Positions 1-5,289 of a stretch of DNA of 5,289 nt are shown here, in pieces. The stretch is from Xanthobacteraceae bacterium (lineage in GTDB: Bacteria > Pseudomonadota > Alphaproteobacteria > Rhizobiales > Xanthobacteraceae), in assembly GCA_030037185.1 (NCBI GenBank), contig JASHRR010000781.1, positions 1 through 5,289 of the forward strand. Direction: 5' to 3'. The position numbers were made by a program, and so were the translations under genes. The first letter of the stretch is position 1, and every line of letters starts with the position of its first letter. The notes below the pieces were generated by a model. The model was not told the origin of the DNA and searched no databases. It saw only the letters and a program-made list of their open reading frames with translations.

Positions 1-1
1 C

Positions 2-1087
2 GGACCTTGTGCCAACTGCCACAACAACAAGACCGCCGAGGGCAAGACGCCGAACCATCCGGTCACCCAGGCGTCCTGCAATACCTGCCATTTCAACACG
101 GTGTCGTGGGCGGGCGGGATATTACCGCCCGGCACGACCCAGTCCCCAGCGCCGGCCGCGACGACGCCCGCCGCCACCGCGACGACGCCTGCGCCCACGA
201 CGAAGACGCCTGCCGCAACGGGGACGACGCCTGCAGCCACAGCGACGCCGCCGCGAACGGCTGCGATCACTCCCGGCGCAACGTCACCGCCGGGCACAAG
301 CTTGCCAAAGCCGCCAAGCGCTCAAACGTCCCCAAGCGGGCCGAAAGCCCCAACAAAACCGAACCACGCGAGCCTCGTCAGCGGCTGCGCGACCTGTCAC
401 AACGGCGTGGCGGCGGCCGGCAAGCGGGCAAACCACGTCGTCACCACGGCGCCCTGCGAGGGCTGTCACAAGAGCAGCGTCACGTTCGCAGGAGCCCGCA
501 TGAACCACGCCGGGCTGGTCGCCAATTGCGTCAGATGCCATAGCGGTACGATCGCCACCGGGAAGCCGGCAAAACATGTCACCACCAGCGCTCCGTGCGA
601 GACCTGTCACAAGAGCACTGTCAGCTTTGCGGGTGCTCGGATCGACCACGCCACCCTGACCGGGACGTGCGTCAGCTGCCACAACGGTACCACGGCCGAA
701 GGCAGGCCGCCACGGCATCTCGTTACGACGTCGCCTTGCGACACCTGTCACCGAACCACATTCTGGACACCGGTGACATACCGGCACGTGTCGCCCGCTT
801 ACGTAAACCACGGCCCGGGAGTGAGCTGCGACAGCTGTCACGCCGCCGCAAGCGCGCAGAGCGTCGCGTGGAAATTCCCGGCGTTCAGGCCCAATTGCGC
901 GGCATGCCATGTCAATAACTATCGTCCGATGCCGCACGTAAAATTCGAGCGGCCCGTGAAGGTGTACTACTCGGTCGCCGAGCTGCGCGACTGCACCGGC
1001 TCCTGCCACACTTATGCCGACAGCACGCAGCGCACCATCGTGGCGCGGCCTCTCAGCCCTCATCGCGCATTCGGAGGTGGCTGGTGA
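2..1087 (+). CDS. Multiheme c-type cytochrome (at least 11 predicted hemes), 5'-truncated
   Basis: The reading frame is open from base 2, so the start and any signal peptide lie upstream; 361 residues are visible. Ten CXXCH motifs begin at bases 8, 77, 386, 455, 527, 596, 668, 737, 827 and 896, and a CX3CH motif (CTGSCH) begins at 992. Every cysteine in the visible protein belongs to one of these motifs. Exactly eleven histidines lie outside them, which fits bis-histidine ligation of eleven hemes. The paired motifs are mostly 23 residues apart, within a 47-residue repeat of the form CxxCHNGxxAxGKxxxH...PCxxCHKSxVxFAGARxxH. A Pro/Thr/Ala-rich linker (about 116-360) separates the first pair from the rest. 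The protein is probably periplasmic or outer-surface and carries electrons. The repeat resembles multiheme proteins of metal-reducing and iron-oxidising bacteria, but I cannot name a specific family. The stop codon overlaps the start of the barrel gene, pointing to a shared operon. Confidence 0.93.
   Translation, partial: GPCANCHNNKTAEGKTPNHPVTQASCNTCHFNTVSWAGGILPPGTTQSPAPAATTPAATATTPAPTTKTPAATGTTPAATATPPRTAAITPGATSPPGTSLPKPPSAQTSPSGPKAPTKPNHASLVSGCATCHNGVAAAGKRANHVVTTAPCEGCHKSSVTFAGARMNHAGLVANCVRCHSGTIATGKPAKHVTTSAPCETCHKSTVSFAGARIDHATLTGTCVSCHNGTTAEGRPPRHLVTTSPCDTCHRTTFWTPVTYRHVSPAYVNHGPGVSCDSCHAAASAQSVAWKFPAFRPNCAACHVNNYRPMPHVKFERPVKVYYSVAELRDCTGSCHTYADSTQRTIVARPLSPHRAFGGGW
158..241 (+). 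repeat. Four 21-bp tandem repeats coding a Thr-Pro-Ala heptapeptide
   Basis: Four consecutive 21-base units encode ATTPAAT, ATTPAPT, TKTPAAT and GTTPAAT, followed by a decayed fifth unit starting ATPP. They form the core of a low-complexity Pro/Thr/Ala linker in the cytochrome that has no cysteine and no histidine until about base 364. Such linkers are usually extended and flexible, so this one probably separates two heme-bearing segments. The period in DNA suggests growth by slippage or unequal recombination. Confidence 0.85.
386..808 (+). repeat. Three tandem 141-bp (47-residue) di-heme modules
   Basis: The heme motifs at 386, 455, 527, 596, 668 and 737 are spaced alternately 69 and 72 bases, giving three units of 141 bases with two hemes each. 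Shared residues include CHNG or CHSG, a G(K/R) followed by a histidine, TT(A/S)PC before the second motif, and CHKS with FAGAR after it in the first two units. The third unit diverges after its second motif (CHRTTFWTP). The pair at 8 and 77 has the same 69-base spacing and is a fourth, separated copy. The pair at 827 and 896 keeps the 69-base spacing but little else. The DNA copies have clearly diverged, so the duplication is old and kept at protein level. Confidence 0.85.
992..1009 (+). other. Atypical CX3CH heme-binding motif
   Basis: The codons read C-T-G-S-C-H, with three rather than two residues between the cysteines. It lies 32 residues after the last normal motif, near the C-terminus. 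No other cysteine is free in the visible protein, and a histidine (SPH, near base 1060) is available downstream as a second axial ligand. Non-standard heme motifs with longer spacers are known in some multiheme cytochromes, and some need a dedicated lyase. Heme binding here is inferred. Confidence 0.6.
1073..1077 (+). promoter_or_regulatory. Ribosome binding site for the TPR/beta-barrel gene
   Basis: GGAGG lies 6 bases before the GTG at 1084, inside the last codons of the cytochrome gene. Good spacing, and the 4-base GTGA overlap with the upstream stop, support this GTG as the start and suggest translational coupling. Confidence 0.8.
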
Positions 1088-3129
1088 TCGCCCGCGACAT
1101 CCGCCGTCCGCTTGCGGTCCTCGTTGTGGTGAAGGCAGCGCTGGGGGTGTCGCAACCGGCGTGGGCTCAGGCGAGCCCCGACAGCAGCGAAACAAACACA
1201 GTCAAAAATCGATCTGCTGGTTCGATTTCCGCTGCAGATTTGAGGGTCGCGGCCGCCTCGATGGACGAAGGCCGAGCAGCCCTCAAGCATAGCACCTTTG
1301 GCGAGGCGATCCGGCTCTTCAAGAAAGTCCTCGGATATCCGGAGAACCAGTACAGCGCCGAAGCCCTGGAGCTGCTCGGTGTGTCGCTTCAGAAGAACGG
1401 CCAGCTCAAGGAAGCGCAGTCGGCGTACGAAGATTGTCTTCGCCGCTATCCGACCGGCGAACGGAGCGAACGCGTGAAGCAGCGCCTCGCCGGCGTCGTC
1501 ACGGCGCGAGATGAAGCACCCGCAGTGCTTCGCGCACCGGCTGAGCTGCCCGGCAAGGCGCTGCCGATCGGCAAATTCACGCGATCCAATGAGACCACCT
1601 GGACCCTCGTTGGCAGCGTGTCGTCGTTCTATATACGTGATGACGCCAATACCACCGCGCGCGACACTTCGCTGGCCCCCAATGTCGCCGCGACCGTTGA
1701 TGATAATGCCGTTCACCAGGACGAAATAATGACCACTGTCGATTTGCTCGCGACGTGGAACGACGACAAGACTTCGGGAAAAATCCGTTTCAACGGCGGG
1801 GAAGAGCAACGGTTTTCAACCGATCAGAATGGCCCAACCGGCGACCAGAAAACCCAATTTGGGGTCGCGCAGGCGAGCCTCGATATGGTGGTAAAGGATT
1901 GGAACCTGCGCACGGTGGCAGGCCGCCAGACCTACAATGGCGATGGCGTGTTTGGTCGTTTCGATGGCGCCCTGGTCAGCTGGGAGGCTCTTCCGCTGTT
2001 GCGGTTCGACGCCGTCGCCGGATCGCCGGCAAACAGCCGCTATAACTTGCCGTTCACGGCGGAACGATGGTTCTACGGCGGGGCCGTAGGCACCGGGCCG
2101 CTGTTTGGAGGGCTGGACGCATCGGTCTATTACAACGAGGAGCGCGGCCGGTGGCTGGTCGATCGCGAGGCGGTGGGCACCGACATTAAGTACACTGACC
2201 CGACCAAGTTTACTTTCGCCAACGTCGACTACGACCTGCGGTTTCGGCAGCTCGGCGAGGCAGTCTGGTCGGGGTCGTGGACGTTGCCAGCCGGCACGAC
2301 CGTCTATGGCGGTGCCGATTACCGCCGGGTGCCGTTCCTGTCGAGCTGGAATGTCCTGCTCAATCAGCCATTCGGCACACTCTACGACTTCCTCAAGAAT
2401 CAGGTGGCGATCGGACAGCCGCTCACCAACGAACAGGTGAACCAGCTCGCGCTCGCTGAAACACCAGTATACAAGTCGGTGATGCTCGGCTTTTCCCAGC
2501 CGCTTACGGACAAGCTCACCTTCAGTGCGGATGGCACGGCCGCGAACTTGAGCCAGACGATCACACCGGCTGCAGTGCTTGATCCTTCCTTGGCGCAGCT
2601 CGCCACGGGCAACGAGTATTACGCGACCGCGCAGCTCATCAGCACCAACATCTTCAAAGAAGGCGACATGTATATCTCCGCCTTCCATTATGCGCAGCAG
2701 TCAACGAACACCCAGTACGTCATCGATTTCAACGCCAGGTATCCGATCATCAATGACCTGGTGCTGGGCCCACGCTTGAGGCTCGGTTACAACGTAGTGA
2801 GCGGCGGCCTCGTGCAGTATACGGCGATGCCATCAATCCTGATCGACTATAATTGGAGCCCCAATCTGACTTTTGAAGGCGAGATCGGGACGCAATTCAC
2901 GCGCGGCAACGGTGGCATACTACAGGCCGGCGTCACCACGCCCGGCGTCACCACGAACGATACCGAGCTCTTTTTAACGCTTGGATTCCGCTACAGTTTC
3001 GATGTCGACGGCAGCAAGCTGGCCGATCTCAGCAAGCCACGGTCGCCGGCAGCGGCGGCGATCTGCCGGTACACGGTTCGCCCCGATGGTAGTTGCACCA
3101 CCCCCTCGTCGGCTAGTACCAGCCAATGA
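1084..3129 (+). CDS. TPR-containing predicted outer-membrane beta-barrel protein
   Basis: The 681-residue protein starts with GTG, chosen for the GGAGG site 6 bases upstream and the GTGA overlap with the cytochrome stop. Residues 1-28 look like a Sec signal peptide, with likely cleavage after AWA (28/29); a lysine at 17 inside the hydrophobic stretch is slightly unusual. Residues about 55-135 form TPR-like helices (EAIRLFKKVL near 74-83; SAEALELLGV followed by AQSAYEDCLRRYP at 91-123), similar to periplasmic TPR proteins of the YbgF type. From about 171 to 639 alternating polar/aromatic stretches with many Tyr, Trp, Gly and Asn suggest a beta-barrel, ending in LTLGFRYSF, which resembles a final outer-membrane strand. 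A 42-residue tail with two cysteines (661 and 671) follows. It has no CXXCH motif. Coupling to a multiheme cytochrome suggests a porin-like or surface partner in electron transfer. I do not recognise it as MtrB or PioB, and the exact role is unknown. Confidence 0.87.
   Translation: MIARDIRRPLAVLVVVKAALGVSQPAWAQASPDSSETNTVKNRSAGSISAADLRVAAASMDEGRAALKHSTFGEAIRLFKKVLGYPENQYSAEALELLGVSLQKNGQLKEAQSAYEDCLRRYPTGERSERVKQRLAGVVTARDEAPAVLRAPAELPGKALPIGKFTRSNETTWTLVGSVSSFYIRDDANTTARDTSLAPNVAATVDDNAVHQDEIMTTVDLLATWNDDKTSGKIRFNGGEEQRFSTDQNGPTGDQKTQFGVAQASLDMVVKDWNLRTVAGRQTYNGDGVFGRFDGALVSWEALPLLRFDAVAGSPANSRYNLPFTAERWFYGGAVGTGPLFGGLDASVYYNEERGRWLVDREAVGTDIKYTDPTKFTFANVDYDLRFRQLGEAVWSGSWTLPAGTTVYGGADYRRVPFLSSWNVLLNQPFGTLYDFLKNQVAIGQPLTNEQVNQLALAETPVYKSVMLGFSQPLTDKLTFSADGTAANLSQTITPAAVLDPSLAQLATGNEYYATAQLISTNIFKEGDMYISAFHYAQQSTNTQYVIDFNARYPIINDLVLGPRLRLGYNVVSGGLVQYTAMPSILIDYNWSPNLTFEGEIGTQFTRGNGGILQAGVTTPGVTTNDTELFLTLGFRYSFDVDGSKLADLSKPRSPAAAAICRYTVRPDGSCTTPSSASTSQ
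2926..2955 (+). repeat. 15-bp tandem duplication inside the barrel gene
   Basis: Two adjacent 15-base units differ at a single base (gccggcgtcaccacg, then cccggcgtcaccacg) and encode AGVTT and PGVTT. They lie in a probable loop or turn before the final predicted strand, where a five-residue in-frame insertion could be tolerated. Confidence 0.8.
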
Positions 3130-3210
3130 GGGACTCCGCCCCTGTCGTCTGTCGGCTTTTAGTCGAACCGGCAGGATCGCAAAGCGCCGCGGATAAAGCC
3201 GCCGGTGGTC

Positions 3211-3230
3211 ACGGCGCGAAGATGCGCCGT
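3211..3230 (+). repeat. Inverted repeat, 7-bp stem with 6-base loop
   Basis: ACGGCGC and GCGCCGT are perfect reverse complements around the loop GAAGAT. It is the first of the clustered hairpins in the spacer and directly abuts the next palindrome. Confidence 0.7.
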
Positions 3231-3246
3231 CGCCCGCCGGCGGGCG
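3231..3246 (+). repeat. Perfect 16-bp GC palindrome
   Basis: CGCCCGCCGGCGGGCG is its own reverse complement. In RNA it could form a 6-bp stem with a CCGG loop. It is followed by AACATG rather than a T-run, so it is not a classic intrinsic terminator. A dyad binding site for a protein is also possible. Confidence 0.7.
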
Positions 3247-3265
3247 AACATGATTCGAACTTCCG

Positions 3266-3287
3266 GATCGCTCCCTGCGGGGCGATC
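3266..3287 (+). repeat. Strong hairpin, 9-bp stem with 4-base loop
   Basis: GATCGCTCC pairs with GGGGCGATC (one T-G wobble) around the loop CTGC. No T-run follows, so a role in termination would need Rho or would be weak. It may instead protect or process the message between the barrel gene and ccmF. A weaker 5-bp hairpin (CCCGG, loop CGGA, CCGGG) follows at 3294-3307. Confidence 0.65.
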
Positions 3288-3354
3288 GCAGAACCCGGCG
3301 GACCGGGAGGCGGCAATGACGCCTTCACGCCGCTTGTCGAATTGGGTTGCGTTG

Positions 3355-3361
3355 AAGGGAG
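3355..3361 (+). promoter_or_regulatory. Ribosome binding site for ccmF
   Basis: AAGGGAG ends 6 bases before the ATG at 3368. An in-frame TGA at 3353-3355 rules out a longer N-terminus, so this site and ATG fix the start. Confidence 0.8.
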
Positions 3362-3367
3362 CGTTGC

Positions 3368-5289
3368 ATGGCACCAGAGATCGGTTATTTCGCGCTCCTT
3401 CTCGCGCTTTTTGTTTCTGCGGTGCAATCGGCAACCGTGTTTGTGTCGGCGCGTCGCCGTGATCCGGCAGTGGCGGCATTTGCCGACCAGGCCGCGCTGG
3501 CCCAATTCATGTTCCTTGTTGTTGCATTCGCGTCCTTGATCTACGCGTTCGTAACGTCAGATTTTTCCGTCGAAGTCGTGGCAGCCAATTCCCATACGAC
3601 AAAGCCGCTCCTTTATAAGATTGCCGGAGTGTGGGGCAACCATGAAGGCTCGATGCTGCTCTGGGTTCTCATTCTATCGCTGTTTGGTGCGGCCGTGGCG
3701 GTATTCGGGCGCAACCTGCCCGACCGGTTGCGGACCGACGTGCTTGGCGTGCACGGAATGGTGGGGTTCGGTTTCCTGGCCTTCATCGCACTGACATCCA
3801 ACCCATTTGCCCGTCTCGCCCAAGCACCTGATGACGGCAATGGATTAAATCCGATCCTGCAGGATCCGGGCCTCGCCATTCATCCACCGTTTCTTTATTT
3901 GGGCTATGTCGGGTTCTCGATGGCTTTCTCATTTGCGGTAGCGGCGTTGATTCACGGCAAGGTCGATGCGTGCTGGGCGCGTTGGGTGCGACCTTGGGTG
4001 CTGGCGGCCTGGTGCTTCTTGACCATTGGTATCACCCTGGGGAGTGCATGGGCCTATTACACGCTGGGCTGGGGCGGGTGGTGGTTCTGGGATCCGGTCG
4101 AGAACGCGTCGCTGATGCCGTGGATTTCGGGGACCGCGCTCCTGCACTCGGCGCTGGTGGTCGAACGCCGTAACGCGCTCGTCAGCTGGACCATACTGCT
4201 TGCGATCCTGACGTTTTCGCTGAGTCTCATCGGCACTTTTCTGGTGCGCTCCGGCGTGCTCACCAGCGTGCATGCGTTTGCCCTCGATCCGGCCCGCGGC
4301 GTATTCATTCTGGGGCTGATCCTGGTTGCCACCGGTGGGGCCCTGACGCTGTATGCTTTTCGCGTGCCTCACCTCAAATATGGTGCTCCCTTCGCGCCGA
4401 TCAGCCGCGAGAGCGGCCTCGCCGCCAACAACGTGTTGCTGAGTGCCGCAGCCGCCACCGTATTTCTCGGAACATTTTATCCACTCGTCATCGACACGAT
4501 AGGCGATGACAAGATTTCGGTGGGACCACCTTACTATAACAGAACGTTCGTTCCGATCATGGTTCCCCTGCTTGTGATTATGGTGGTCGGGCCGATCCTC
4601 AAATGGAAGCGCGACAATCTCCGCGCGGCTGTCGGTCGTTTGAGATACCCGCTGTTGGCGGGTCTTTTCGCCGCAATCGTGGTGCTGCTTGCTACATTTG
4701 GCCGCAACGCATTCGCGGCGGCATTCATGGCGGTGGCGGCTTGGCTCATCATCGGCTCGTTTGCCGCTTTGGCGTACCGGACGCGCTTTGGCGATGCCTC
4801 GTTGTGGACGACGCTGCGGCTCGCGCGCGGAACGCCGCGCGCATTCTATGGGCTTGTTATTGCCCATGCCGGGATGGGCATAACGGTTGCCGGAATTACC
4901 GGGATGACAAGCTGGGCCAGTGAAAAGATCGACATGCTGCGACCCGGCCAGAGCCTCGAGCTGTCGGGCTATGTGTTGCGATTGCGCGCGGTCGATGACG
5001 TGACCGGTCCGAATTACGACGCCGAGCGGGGCAGCTTCGAGGTAACGCGCAACGGCCGTTTGGTGGCTCGGCTGTTCAGCGAGCGGCGTTTCTATCCGGT
5101 CCGCCAGGAGCAGACCATCGCGGCCGGCATCAGAACAAATTTGCTGTCCAATCTGTACGTTGCGATCGGCGAGCCCAACGGCAGCGGCGCCTGGGCGGTC
5201 CGCTTCTATTATCACCCATTCATGCCGTGGGTGTGGATCGGGGCGATAATCATGGCGCTCGGCGGGCTCGTCTCGTTGTCGGACCGGCG
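3368..5289 (+). CDS. ccmF: Cytochrome c heme lyase subunit CcmF, 3'-truncated by the window
   Basis: CcmF is the polytopic inner-membrane core of the System I heme lyase (with CcmH/CcmI). It takes heme from holo-CcmE and joins it to the cysteines of apocytochrome c on the periplasmic side. The 640 visible residues are close to full family length, so only a few C-terminal residues should be missing. The WWD signature is intact (WGGWWFWDP at 235-243, continuing to W252). The conserved histidines are present: H172 (HPPFLYLGY), H260, H302 (GVLTSVHAF) and H500 (IAHAG), matching E. coli H173, H261, H303 and H491. Other family marks are NHEGSMLLW, SVGPPYYN, a periplasmic domain before the end with LYVAIGEP and WAVRFYY, and a final membrane segment (WVWIGAIIMALGG). 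The start is ATG with a good ribosome site and an in-frame stop just upstream. No ccmE lies directly before it, unlike the common ccmE-ccmF order, so it may be a second copy or a specialised (NrfE-like) paralogue; sequence alone cannot separate these. Confidence 0.96.
   Translation, partial: MAPEIGYFALLLALFVSAVQSATVFVSARRRDPAVAAFADQAALAQFMFLVVAFASLIYAFVTSDFSVEVVAANSHTTKPLLYKIAGVWGNHEGSMLLWVLILSLFGAAVAVFGRNLPDRLRTDVLGVHGMVGFGFLAFIALTSNPFARLAQAPDDGNGLNPILQDPGLAIHPPFLYLGYVGFSMAFSFAVAALIHGKVDACWARWVRPWVLAAWCFLTIGITLGSAWAYYTLGWGGWWFWDPVENASLMPWISGTALLHSALVVERRNALVSWTILLAILTFSLSLIGTFLVRSGVLTSVHAFALDPARGVFILGLILVATGGALTLYAFRVPHLKYGAPFAPISRESGLAANNVLLSAAAATVFLGTFYPLVIDTIGDDKISVGPPYYNRTFVPIMVPLLVIMVVGPILKWKRDNLRAAVGRLRYPLLAGLFAAIVVLLATFGRNAFAAAFMAVAAWLIIGSFAALAYRTRFGDASLWTTLRLARGTPRAFYGLVIAHAGMGITVAGITGMTSWASEKIDMLRPGQSLELSGYVLRLRAVDDVTGPNYDAERGSFEVTRNGRLVARLFSERRFYPVRQEQTIAAGIRTNLLSNLYVAIGEPNGSGAWAVRFYYHPFMPWVWIGAIIMALGGLVSLSDR

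Larger units (their letters stand above)
3130..3367 (+). other. Non-coding spacer between barrel gene and ccmF
   Basis: No reading frame here has a good ribosome site or protein-like composition. The spacer holds a run of inverted repeats (3211-3307) and ends with the ccmF ribosome site. I see no U-rich intrinsic terminator tail and no promoter I can defend, so it is undecided whether ccmF is read through from the upstream genes or has its own promoter. Confidence 0.6.

Noticed and set aside
158..241. CRISPR array or mobile-element repeat
   Set aside because: The 21-base units are directly adjacent without spacers, keep frame and encode a simple Thr-Pro-Ala heptapeptide, so this is a coding tandem repeat.
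101..1087. GTG at 101 as the true start of the cytochrome
   Set aside because: The same frame is open upstream to base 2 and carries two CXXCH motifs (8-22 and 77-91) with the family spacing, so the gene begins before the window.
284..1195. Minus-strand open frame of 303 codons opposite the cytochrome
   Set aside because: Composition is Arg/Gly/Ala rich without motifs, while the plus strand carries regular CXXCH repeats in one frame.
1816..2688. Minus-strand open frame of 290 codons opposite the barrel gene
   Set aside because: It is antisense to a gene with a signal peptide and ribosome site and shows no protein-family features.
3211..3307. Intrinsic terminator after the barrel gene
   Set aside because: Hairpins are present but none is followed by a run of T, so the classic form is not met.
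3126..3539. Plus-strand frame of 137 codons starting with ATGA overlap at the end of the barrel gene
   Set aside because: The overlap looks attractive, but there is no ribosome site, the composition is not protein-like, it runs across the hairpin cluster, and it extends about 170 bases into ccmF out of frame.
3929..5215. Long minus-strand open frame of 428 codons opposite ccmF
   Set aside because: It lies wholly antisense to a well-supported ccmF. Its translation is rich in Arg, Gln, His and Pro with no recognisable domain, typical of a GC-rich antisense shadow.

Overview
The window is a GC-rich stretch with three genes on the plus strand and no convincing gene on the minus strand. It looks like a c-type cytochrome and extracellular electron transfer locus of a Gram-negative bacterium. 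A System I (Ccm) heme lyase, a signal-peptide-bearing predicted outer-membrane beta-barrel and the codon use together suggest a proteobacterium, perhaps alpha or beta. The sequence alone does not fix the genus.

Layout: (1) Bases 2-1087 hold the 3' part of a multiheme c-type cytochrome gene whose start lies before the window. The visible part has ten CXXCH heme motifs plus one C-terminal CX3CH motif. Most hemes sit in a repeating di-heme module of 47 residues, and a Pro/Thr/Ala-rich linker interrupts the array. (2) Bases 1084-3129 encode a 681-residue exported protein with N-terminal TPR-like helices and a long predicted beta-barrel. Its GTG start overlaps the cytochrome stop codon (GTGA), so the two are probably translationally coupled. 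(3) Bases 3130-3367 are a non-coding spacer with several closely packed inverted repeats. (4) From 3368 to the right edge runs ccmF (cytochrome c heme lyase subunit), nearly complete but cut by the window end.

Working model (inference): the cytochrome carries electrons through a chain of hemes, the TPR-barrel protein is its outer-membrane partner or pore, and the neighbouring CcmF may help attach heme to this cytochrome, possibly including the atypical CX3CH site. The most interesting points are the exact 1:1 match between heme motifs and spare histidines, the CX3CH motif next to a ccmF gene with no ccmE directly upstream, and a TPR-barrel protein coupled to the cytochrome that does not obviously look like MtrB/PioB.
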